Positions 15,462-21,931 of a stretch of DNA of 31,334 nt are shown here, in pieces; the stretch's first letter is position 1, and each line of letters starts with the position of its first letter. This stretch comes from a virus: the IMG/VR virus record IMGVR_UViG_3300021977_000005, positions 1 through 31,334 of that record; one strand, given 5' to 3'. A program made the translations under genes and the position numbers. Under the pieces are notes generated by a model. That model saw only the letters and a program-made list of their open reading frames with translations. It did not search any database and was not told where the DNA came from.

Positions 15462-17594
15462 ATGATTAAACTTGAAAAGATTTCGATGCAAAACTTTTTG
15501 TCTATTGGTCAGGTTCCCCATGAGATTTCTCTAGACGGAAATAACATGACCCTGGTAATCGGTCAAAATATCGATAACAACGACGGAAATGCAAAAAATG
15601 GTGCGGGGAAAACTGCAATTCTACAAGCGATTAATTACGCACTTTACGGAACCCCGTTGACAAAAATTAAAATTGATAATCTTGTCAACAATATCAATGG
15701 CAAGAATATGTTGGTTACGCTGGATTTTATTCGCGACAATAAACGGTATCGTATTGAGCGCGGCAGAAAGCCGAATGTGCTTCGTTTTTTCGTTGATGAC
15801 GAAGAACAGATCAGCACTGATGAAGCCCAGGGAGAAAACAAGCATACGCAAGAAGACATTGAACGTGCGTTTGGTATGTCAAACACGATGTTCCGTCATA
15901 TTGTCGCCTTGAATACCTTTACTGAACCGTTTCTCAAACTAAAAGCAGGGGAACAGCGGGAAGTAATTGAAGAATTACTTGGTATCACTCAAATCAGTAT
16001 GCGTGCTGATGAACTAAAGGCGCAAATAGCAGAAACGAAAGATGGCATTCGCACCCAAGAGGCAAATATTTCTGCATTATTAGAAGCTAATGCTCGCATA
16101 GAACAAATGATCAAAACCCAATCTAAATTAAGTCAGAACTGGGAAGAAAATCATGAACATGTTATTGCAAATCTTCAAAAAGAAATTTCGGAACTGGTTG
16201 ATATTGATTTTGATGCGGAATTGAAAATTTTCGATGAAGCCGAAGTTTATGATACTGGTATGCGGGATTTGCGGGCATTGCTGTTAGAACACGAGACCGA
16301 ACTCAAAACGCACCAGCGAGAAATTGAATATATTTCAAGTATCAATAGCAACGAGCAGGAAATTGCCGCAGACATAACGTATAAACGTCGTCTTGTTGAT
16401 CAGATGTCCCGGCAGACGCGGGAAATTGAAAGAGCATACGGCCACACTAAAACGCTCAACACGCAACACACGGCCAAAAAAAGTGCCTTGGCGTCCATGT
16501 TAGATGACCTTGCTACGGCCAATGAAGAATTGAGTAACCCAAATGAACTGACATGCACGTGTTGTGGTCAAAATATTGATGGGACCGATCATTACAATAC
16601 CATTATTGAAAATATGACTGCCCGTGTTGCTACATTGGAAAAATCGATAGAAGAAAAGAAAGCCGAAATTGCCACACATGAAGAAACAATTTCTGGTCAT
16701 TTATCTGATATAGAAAAAATGGAAAAGGAACTAGCAGATTCCCAGGAAGAACATAGTAATTTGCTGGTAGCGATTGATGACAAAATCAAAGCAGGCAAAG
16801 AAGCAACGACCGAAGCTAAAAATAAAATTGCTGATTTGGAATCATTGATTTATGAATGCAATAAACAGATTGCAACGGTAAATTCTGCAATCGAACAAAT
16901 GGCACGTCGTCCACAAACATTGTTTGATACTCGTGATGATTTATACGTAACCAGACAATATTATAGTTCACTGGTTCGGGATTTGGAAAATGAAATGGAT
17001 AAATCAAATCCGCATGCCGATCAGGTTACAACCCTTGAAACCACCATCCAGGAGGTTAATTACACCGAACTGAATGCACTAACAACCCTGTTTTCGCATC
17101 AGGATTTTCTTTATAAGTTATTGACATCAAAAGATAGTTTTGTGCGTAAGGCAATTATAGATCAGAACTTGGCATATTTGAATACACGGGTAAGTCATTA
17201 TTTGGAAAAGTTGGCACTACCCCATGCGGTGATATTTCGTTCTGATTTGTCAGTTGACATCACCGATCTTGGTCAGGATTACGATTTTGCACAATTGTCT
17301 CGGGGTGAAATGACCCGTGTTATTCTGGCGACACATTGGGCATTTCGTGATGTTTGGGAAAGTCTTAACGACAACCTGAACCTGATGTTTGTCGATGAAT
17401 TGATTGACAATGGTTTGGATGATGCCGGTGTTGATATGGCGCTATCAATCCTAAAAGGAATGACGCGGGATCGGAGCAAGTCAATTTTCTTGATCTCGCA
17501 TAAAACACATTTGATTGGTAGAGTAGAGAAAATTTTGTTAGTCAAGCGGGAAAATAAGTTTACGCAGTTTGAGGAAAACGCAACCATATTCTAA
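15462..17594 (+). CDS. gp46: gp46 recombination endonuclease subunit (SbcC/Rad50-like ATPase)
   Basis: The 710-residue protein has a Walker A motif NGAGKT near residues 47-51 and long coiled-coil arms. A zinc-hook CxxC lies in the middle (CTCC, C365 and C368), an ABC signature LSRGE is near 612, and Walker B FVDE is near 645. It works with gp47 to resect DNA ends for recombination-dependent replication. The family signature is usually S-x-G-[EQ], so SRGE fits. The length is well above T4 gp46 (about 560), mostly in the coiled coil. The ATG at 15462 is preferred to GTG at 15453, since the family begins directly with the MIKLEKI strand. Confidence 0.94.
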   Translation: MIKLEKISMQNFLSIGQVPHEISLDGNNMTLVIGQNIDNNDGNAKNGAGKTAILQAINYALYGTPLTKIKIDNLVNNINGKNMLVTLDFIRDNKRYRIERGRKPNVLRFFVDDEEQISTDEAQGENKHTQEDIERAFGMSNTMFRHIVALNTFTEPFLKLKAGEQREVIEELLGITQISMRADELKAQIAETKDGIRTQEANISALLEANARIEQMIKTQSKLSQNWEENHEHVIANLQKEISELVDIDFDAELKIFDEAEVYDTGMRDLRALLLEHETELKTHQREIEYISSINSNEQEIAADITYKRRLVDQMSRQTREIERAYGHTKTLNTQHTAKKSALASMLDDLATANEELSNPNELTCTCCGQNIDGTDHYNTIIENMTARVATLEKSIEEKKAEIATHEETISGHLSDIEKMEKELADSQEEHSNLLVAIDDKIKAGKEATTEAKNKIADLESLIYECNKQIATVNSAIEQMARRPQTLFDTRDDLYVTRQYYSSLVRDLENEMDKSNPHADQVTTLETTIQEVNYTELNALTTLFSHQDFLYKLLTSKDSFVRKAIIDQNLAYLNTRVSHYLEKLALPHAVIFRSDLSVDITDLGQDYDFAQLSRGEMTRVILATHWAFRDVWESLNDNLNLMFVDELIDNGLDDAGVDMALSILKGMTRDRSKSIFLISHKTHLIGRVEKILLVKRENKFTQFEENATIF

Positions 17595-17596
17595 CG

Positions 17597-17630
17597 AAAA
17601 AGGCCGGGCAATCTTACCCGGCCTTTTTTT
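17597..17630. terminator. bidirectional terminator after gp46
   Basis: AAAGGCCGGG pairs with CCCGGCCTTT around CAATCTTA, with seven Ts on the + strand and five on the - strand. It separates gp46 from the convergent operon ending at 17629. Confidence 0.9.
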
Positions 17631-17829
17631 ATGCAAATTGGAAGTCACTGTATTTATATTCACTGGGCACCCAGCAATGTTTCGACGCATCCAGCTTCAA
17701 GTTTCCGACCGTCGAAACTTCGACCTTTTCGTCGTAAAACCGAAAACATTGGACGGTATCCTGGATTTCAAAATCGCTGCCAACCATAATATAGACGCCA
17801 CCAGCCAGTGTCGAAAATTTCAAAACCAT
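17629..17829 (-). CDS. hypothetical small protein, 66 aa
   Basis: I do not recognise this protein. It reads like a small beta-rich domain (GGVYIMVGSDFEIQDTVQCF, FYDEKVEVSTVGNLKL). A good ribosome binding site, AGGGGTGA, lies seven bases before the ATG, and the stop overlaps the shared terminator, both of which support a real gene. It is last in the minus-strand operon that starts at 18913. Confidence 0.68.
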   Translation of the reverse strand: MVLKFSTLAGGVYIMVGSDFEIQDTVQCFRFYDEKVEVSTVGNLKLDASKHCWVPSEYKYSDFQFA

Positions 17830-17900
17830 ATCAGTATCACCCCTGTAACGTGTTTATGGGCACAATATACACAGATTAAATATATTCGTCAACAGATTAA

Positions 17901-18257
17901 TTATGCGTTGGTGTATTTAAATTCATTCATAGATGCTAACGACATAACATCATCGGACAGCAAAGTGATGTATTCAGCCGGTATTGTGGTATAAACTGAA
18001 ATTTCGTATCCTGTTGTCACTTCACTTTCGATGTGTGGAGGAATAATGACTTCAAACAGCGCAAAAATTTCGTCATCAATTTCCGACCCAAGCCAATTAT
18101 CCAACGCATTTTCCAAATCGTCTAATGATGGAAACAGAAATATTGCGGGGCTTTCTTCACCCATCGCCACACTTCTGGCACCAACACTTGGAATAAGACC
18201 ATAGGTCAAAATAGACGCTATGTTATTTGCTGATGAAACATGATATGCTTTAATCAT
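17901..18257 (-). CDS. second ADP-ribosyltransferase-fold-like protein, 118 aa
   Basis: The N-terminus MIKAYHVSSANNIASILTYGLIP, then ARS and IFLFPSLDD, resembles small phage proteins with the ADP-ribosyltransferase/Tpt1-like fold. In these, H-x-[ST] begins the NAD site and a G-L-x-P turn follows. The catalytic residues cannot be assigned safely. The start at 18257 (MIKAYH) is chosen because it overlaps the stop of a short upstream ORF (AATGATTAA); an ATG at 18269 would add MVFR without a better ribosome binding site. The function is unknown, and it may modify NAD-linked or RNA-end substrates, or just share the fold. Confidence 0.55.
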   Translation of the reverse strand: MIKAYHVSSANNIASILTYGLIPSVGARSVAMGEESPAIFLFPSLDDLENALDNWLGSEIDDEIFALFEVIIPPHIESEVTTGYEISVYTTIPAEYITLLSDDVMSLASMNEFKYTNA

Positions 18258-18390
18258 TCGGAACACCATACATCAATATTGTTGGATCAACCGGATAATC
18301 AAACAACATTTTGACCATAATTACAGCATCAATCCTTTCGACTAATAATTGAACTTTGCGGTAATGACCATAATTGCGAACCTTAATCAA
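18250..18390 (-). CDS. short ORF, 46 aa, between nuclease and ADP-ribosyltransferase-like genes
   Basis: An open frame from TTG at 18390 to TAA at 18250 reads MIKVRNYGHYRKVQLL, then a hydrophobic stretch and ends PND. It fills the gap between two minus-strand genes and overlaps the start of the next gene by eight bases, as expected of coupled translation. The start codon is weak (TTG, no strong ribosome binding site); an internal ATG would give about 22 residues. I do not recognise it. Confidence 0.42.
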   Translation of the reverse strand: MIKVRNYGHYRKVQLLVERIDAVIMVKMLFDYPVDPTILMYGVPND

Positions 18391-18394
18391 TTGA

Positions 18395-18913
18395 TTATGC
18401 TGCCAACTGTTTTATGATATGGGCATTATTTGTCATAAACTCTTTCATGTCGGTCACTTTAAATTTGCCATGTTTACCGGTATAGACGCAATAGTTATTG
18501 TATGAAAAATCATCACTTAGTCCATCGGGAACAGCAACATACCATCCACGAAGGTTAATTTTAAAACAGACCATCCACACGTCACCATCATCGATACATT
18601 CAATGGTTTGTTCAATCCAGGTATCCAATTGTGGATTGGGTCCAGGTTGGATAAGTTGATGAAATCGAAAGTCTTTATACCATTTTGCTTCAACAACCAA
18701 ACGCGGCAAAAAATCGGGTGGTATTATATCTGCTTTGGTATTGCGAACTTGACCTTCGGACATGCTTTGTTTACGAAATGAGTTTTTTCCGCCGATAAAT
18801 GCCCCGGACCCGGCAGACCTGATAAAGCTACCTTCAAAAATTTCGCCAAGAATTTTACAGAGTTCGCGTTCTCCTTGACTACCCTTATCCTTGCTTTTGC
18901 TTCCACTTGCCAT
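18395..18913 (-). CDS. PD-(D/E)XK nuclease, resolvase-like, 172 aa
   Basis: Motifs in order are GSQGERELCKILG (helix with Glu), SGAFIGGKNSFRKQ, KADIIPP (the Asp) and LVVEAKWYKDF (the ExK). This is a standard PD-(D/E)XK core like that of Hjc-type resolvases and phage endonucleases. The start at 18913 (MASGSKSKDKGSQG) is chosen because GGAGC lies about seven bases upstream and a late-promoter motif lies 30 bases further. The longer frame to 19000 would run through that promoter. Late expression suggests a task in resolving or trimming DNA before packaging; T4 uses gp49 for this, which is not seen in the window. That link is inference. Confidence 0.68.
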   Translation of the reverse strand: MASGSKSKDKGSQGERELCKILGEIFEGSFIRSAGSGAFIGGKNSFRKQSMSEGQVRNTKADIIPPDFLPRLVVEAKWYKDFRFHQLIQPGPNPQLDTWIEQTIECIDDGDVWMVCFKINLRGWYVAVPDGLSDDFSYNNYCVYTGKHGKFKVTDMKEFMTNNAHIIKQLAA

Positions 18914-18942
18914 GTAAAATGCTCCAATTGTGGCATGTATCT

Positions 18943-18950
18943 TATTTATC
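18943..18950 (-). promoter_or_regulatory. late promoter motif GATAAATA
   Basis: On the minus strand the motif lies 29 bases before the ATG at 18913 and can drive the 18913-17629 operon. Confidence 0.7.
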
Positions 18951-19003
18951 CTGCAAAATTTTGGTAACGGATAATTATTGACATACCACAGCGAGTTCAA
19001 TTA

Positions 19004-19270
19004 ATGTTTGGCAATCAACCACATAAAATACATGCATTGGATCAACCAAACATGATTAAAACCTTTTTCTTTGGTGACCCGAATAATACCAGATCGAACC
19101 CGTTTTTGAACTTTTGGGTCATTTTCGACATAATCATGGTAGTGATTTTAAGCTACTGTGTGTATATGGACGGATCATGGCATTTCATTTCAGGGTTAAT
19201 TTGTGCCCTTATGTGTTTGGCAATCCACGCATTGCTGGTGCATCGTTGCTACTACGGAAAATCCAAATAA
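19004..19270 (+). CDS. small membrane protein, 88 aa
   Basis: Two hydrophobic segments are visible: FWVIFDIIMVVILSYCVYM at about residues 37-56 and FISGLICALMCLAIHALLV at about 61-80. They are followed by a short basic tail (HRCYYGKSK). The short connecting loop suggests a two-helix hairpin in the inner membrane. The start could be ATG at 19004 or the later ATG at 19052 (MIKTFFFGD); neither has a clear ribosome binding site. A holin or superinfection-exclusion role is possible, but nothing in the sequence decides it. Confidence 0.6.
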   Translation: MFGNQPHKIHALDQPNMIKTFFFGDPNNTRSNPFLNFWVIFDIIMVVILSYCVYMDGSWHFISGLICALMCLAIHALLVHRCYYGKSK

Positions 19271-19341
19271 TACGTGTATTACGAAACAGTTATGATACCG
19301 TTGTTTCAATAGTCCCTTGGTGAATTATTGCAGTTAACAGG

Positions 19342-19467
19342 TTGATACCGGGGGATTTATTATTATTCCTGTTATTAGAATATAATCTGGTTTGGTTGAT
19401 CATCGTTTTTATCATCTGGACGGGTATGTGTTCAGTTATATTTCCACTTTGTCGTCATCACAAATAA
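19342..19467 (+). CDS. possible 41-aa single-span membrane peptide
   Basis: A TTG-started frame reads IPGDLLLFLLLEYNLVWL, then a strongly hydrophobic stretch and a basic end CRHHK. It lies between the 88-aa membrane protein and the 19481 gene on the same strand. The start is weak, with AGG directly abutting the TTG, so it may be a relic or chance frame. The composition is that of a membrane peptide. Confidence 0.32.
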   Translation: MIPGDLLLFLLLEYNLVWLIIVFIIWTGMCSVIFPLCRHHK

Positions 19468-19480
19468 GGCATATATCTAT

Positions 19481-19792
19481 ATGAATTATCAAAGTTATAA
19501 AACAACACTTCGCAATATTGAGCATCATCACGAAAAAGAAAAACGAAACATCAACGCCAATATCAAACATTATTGGTTACAAAAGATTACCAAACAAAAT
19601 GTGCTGAAAGACTATCCTGGTATTGGAAAACAAGAATGCGATGAACTTGTTGCCAAAAGAATTGAACGATCAATGAAGCCGCACAAAAAAACACCATATG
19701 AAGAAATGAAAACCCCGGCCAAACCCAAAAGCAAAAAAACCCGAAAACAATTAATTAATAGCAATAGTCGTTTCCGAAAGGAAAGTTCATAG
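19481..19792 (+). CDS. hypothetical basic protein, 103 aa
   Basis: I do not recognise this protein. It is rich in Lys, His and Arg, begins MNYQSYKTTLRNIEHHHEKEK, and its last third (KPKSKKTRKQLI) is strongly basic and likely disordered, which could bind nucleic acid. Its stop overlaps the GTG start of the RNase HI-like gene by one base (TAGTG), so the two are probably made together. Confidence 0.68.
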   Translation: MNYQSYKTTLRNIEHHHEKEKRNINANIKHYWLQKITKQNVLKDYPGIGKQECDELVAKRIERSMKPHKKTPYEEMKTPAKPKSKKTRKQLINSNSRFRKESS

Positions 19793-20166
19793 TGTTAGAA
19801 TTATATTTTGATGGGGGATGTAAACCGAATCCGGGGAAGATGGAAGTTGCGGTTACGGTTACGGGTTCAAACAAATATCTATATGAAAAAATTGGCATGG
19901 GGACGAATAACGAAGCGGAATGGATTGCGCTTCTATTAACGGTTGATCATGCGATTTCGTTAAATGCCAAAGATGTTACTATTCGTGGAGACTCCAAGCT
20001 AATAATTAATCAGGCCAAGCACGAATGGAAGTGCAAAGATACCAAATTAAAAAAATACCTTGATGAATATGATCGATTGGCTACCTATTTCGACACGATA
20101 ACATTAGAACATGTATTACGTGATGAAAATCCGGCAGGCATGCTGATTGAAACATTGAACAAATAA
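19792..20166 (+). CDS. RNase HI-like protein, 124 aa
   Basis: The motifs of type 1 RNase H are in order: YFDGGCKPNPG (D7), NNEAEWIAL (E41), RGDSKLI (D67) and EHVLRDENPAG. The first three acidic residues of the active site are present. The fourth, normally Asp in N-x-x-A-D, is Gly116 here. RNase HI removes RNA from RNA-DNA hybrids such as replication primers; T4 uses the unrelated Rnh for this. The start is GTG at 19792, with AAGGAAAG upstream and overlap with the previous stop. It is short but complete for the family. Confidence 0.8.
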   Translation: MLELYFDGGCKPNPGKMEVAVTVTGSNKYLYEKIGMGTNNEAEWIALLLTVDHAISLNAKDVTIRGDSKLIINQAKHEWKCKDTKLKKYLDEYDRLATYFDTITLEHVLRDENPAGMLIETLNK

Positions 20167-20169
20167 CAT

Positions 20170-20204
20170 AAAGCCGGGAAAAATAATCCCGGCTTTATTA
20201 TTTC
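20170..20204. terminator. bidirectional terminator after the RNase HI-like gene
   Basis: AAAGCCGGGA pairs with TCCCGGCTTT around AAAATAA and is followed by TTATTATTT. It lies between convergent genes ending at 20166 (+) and 20198 (-). Confidence 0.82.
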
Positions 20205-20524
20205 CATCGCAGCAAATACATTGTAGCATCTATATCCTTACCAAAATAAAAACCACAATGTGTATAATGCCAAGGCCCGCATAGATTTTCTACGATCCAG
20301 CGTATTCGTTCCGCGATTGCGCCCTCACTATCAAATCGTTCTGCAACAAAAATGTCCAGTTTTCCTGTATCAACCCGTGGAAGATCGTAAAGGCCAGGGC
20401 GATTATGCATCCATTCAGGGTTCATTGGTGCTATCATACAGATCGCGACATTATAGGGGTGAATTTCATGAATTGAATACCCTATCAAGTGTTCTAATTC
20501 TAAAATCCACCCCATTTTTGTCAT
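20198..20524 (-). CDS. hypothetical protein, 108 aa, in the hub operon
   Basis: I do not recognise a family. The protein contains PEWMHNRPGLYDLPRVDTG and ends CGFYFGKDIDATMYLLRW, rich in Trp, Tyr and His. Its ATG overlaps the stop of the upstream 65-aa gene as ATGA, so translation is coupled. The position after gp26-like and chaperone-like genes suggests a part in baseplate or tail assembly, but the FYFG-DATMYLLRW ending is also seen in generic phage proteins of unknown role. Confidence 0.68.
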   Translation of the reverse strand: MTKMGWILELEHLIGYSIHEIHPYNVAICMIAPMNPEWMHNRPGLYDLPRVDTGKLDIFVAERFDSEGAIAERIRWIVENLCGPWHYTHCGFYFGKDIDATMYLLRWK

Positions 20525-20718
20525 ATCATTGGCATCTTAGTTTCTTTGACTATTTTCATTCGTTCTTCAACCAATGAAAAAATGTCTTTTCGTTCTAGAT
20601 GCGATAATGACCATGCGTCGTTTCGACTAATCGATCCGCGCATATACCACATTATTTGATGAATTGATGCCCGTAATTGTGCTTTATCATTATCGTATGA
20701 TGCTATGAATTTTTGCAA
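20521..20718 (-). CDS. small tail/hub assembly chaperone-like protein, 65 aa
   Basis: The segment IHQIMWYMRGSISRNDAWSL followed by EERMKIVKETKMPMI matches the pattern of small helical tail-assembly chaperones: a Trp-Tyr-Met-Arg-Gly turn, an Ala-Trp helix and a Lys-rich end. In T4 the gene after 26 is 51, a hub assembly factor, and this gene also follows a gp26-like gene, so it may be a gp51 equivalent. The evidence is position plus pattern, not clear homology. Confidence 0.5.
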   Translation of the reverse strand: MQKFIASYDNDKAQLRASIHQIMWYMRGSISRNDAWSLSHLERKDIFSLVEERMKIVKETKMPMI

Positions 20719-20738
20719 CGACTCTCGATCCGTTAATC

Positions 20739-21827
20739 TTAAGAGTCTGTTTCGAAAAAATTTGCGGGATTAAATTCAACCTCCGTATCCCACGTATGAT
20801 TACATGCAGAACATGTGACACTTTGTCTTTTATCAATACCAAGATTATTCAATTCTTGTAATTTAGTATCAATCATTTTAGTCCAGTTCGCATTGGAATT
20901 TGTAATAAATGCAAATATTTCTTTTTTATCTGTCTCGGTGCCATTCGGAGTTACAATTTTCAAAACACAGTCGGACATCATTTCCAAGTTCAAAGATGTC
21001 AATCTTGCAATACCATCATTAATAATCTTGTTACGTTCTTCATCTGGTATTTTCTGTAAGGTTGCTGCTTGTAACTTTCTGGTTTCATTGAATGCAGCTA
21101 ATGAAATTTTTGTTCCATTTTTGATCGTATATGGGCGCAAATAGACTACCAATTGATCATTTAACCGAACGGTATTTTCGGCGGGAATAAGTTTCATAGT
21201 TGATAGCAATGCGGGAAGATCAAGATTAAATTCGTGATGTTCCCCACAATTAGGGCATTCAACTTCCATTTCCATGATTTCACCGAATGTTGCCGCTCGA
21301 ATAGCCAGCATCAACACTTCCAAATCCGGTGTTGGAATTTGATCATAATCGCTGACAATAGACGGGCAACAACTACGAATCATTTGTTCAATCGCATACC
21401 CATTCATCAATGCGTCTGGGGTTTTCAGCATCATTTCGTCTGCTGCCCGCATCGGATACACCGGGATGTCACCACTCAATGTTTCTTGATACGATCCCTT
21501 TGGCATAAATGCACCGCCAGTTGGCAACGGAATATGAATACCTGGCTCACGGTAATATTTCGATAAAATCGACCCAACTGGTTCATTCATACCTGGACCA
21601 CGCGCACCAAGGCTTTGTGCTTCGTTATCCTCAATCATTTCTTGCTGCATTGGGCGAGCAAAACGTTGTCCTTGCACCTCGGTATGTTCATGGTTTTGCA
21701 TATTTGGCACTGGCCCCGCATAATTATTTCGGGGTTGCGCTTGTGATGGATTAGATGGAGTGGATGTTGCTTGGTTAAATAATTCGTTTTCATCAAAGTC
21801 ATCAACCGGGAATTTATTATCTGTCAT
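20739..21827 (-). CDS. gp26: gp26-like baseplate hub protein with zinc ribbon
   Basis: The 362-residue protein has a disordered first 80 residues (N, P, Q, S). The rest resembles the gp26-like hub proteins of distant T4-type phages: SKYYREPGIHIPLPTGG, IPVYPMRAADEMMLKTPDAL and LAIRAATFGE. Two Cys pairs, C191PNC194 and C339SAC342, probably bind one zinc ion, although they are 145 residues apart. T4 gp26 is about 208 residues, so this version is much longer. The gene leads a three-gene late operon and is divergent from the tape-measure candidate. Confidence 0.72.
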   Translation of the reverse strand: MTDNKFPVDDFDENELFNQATSTPSNPSQAQPRNNYAGPVPNMQNHEHTEVQGQRFARPMQQEMIEDNEAQSLGARGPGMNEPVGSILSKYYREPGIHIPLPTGGAFMPKGSYQETLSGDIPVYPMRAADEMMLKTPDALMNGYAIEQMIRSCCPSIVSDYDQIPTPDLEVLMLAIRAATFGEIMEMEVECPNCGEHHEFNLDLPALLSTMKLIPAENTVRLNDQLVVYLRPYTIKNGTKISLAAFNETRKLQAATLQKIPDEERNKIINDGIARLTSLNLEMMSDCVLKIVTPNGTETDKKEIFAFITNSNANWTKMIDTKLQELNNLGIDKRQSVTCSACNHTWDTEVEFNPANFFETDS

Positions 21828-21859
21828 TTATGCACCAAACGAATGTTAAGTTATAGTAG

Positions 21860-21867
21860 TATTTATC
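21860..21867 (-). promoter_or_regulatory. late promoter motif GATAAATA
   Basis: On the minus strand the motif lies 32 bases before the gp26-like ATG at 21827. It is back to back with the plus-strand motif at 21897-21904. Confidence 0.74.
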
Positions 21868-21896
21868 TGTGTATAAACACCAAAGTTAATTTCAAA

Positions 21897-21904
21897 AATA
21901 AATA
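21897..21904 (+). promoter_or_regulatory. late promoter motif AATAAATA
   Basis: The motif lies 27 bases before the ATG at 21932 of the tape-measure candidate and forms a divergent pair with the motif at 21860-21867. Confidence 0.72.
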
Positions 21905-21931
21905 GTTATAACATATTTGATTTGGTGCAAA

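Noticed and set aside
17651-17658. Exact T4-type TATAAATA on the - strand
   Set aside because: It lies in the coding end of the 17629-17829 gene (EYKYSD) and would read straight into the terminator with no gene beyond.
18978-18983. Perfect TTGACA upstream of the 19004 membrane protein gene
   Set aside because: No acceptable -10 lies 16-18 bases downstream, where the gene itself already begins.
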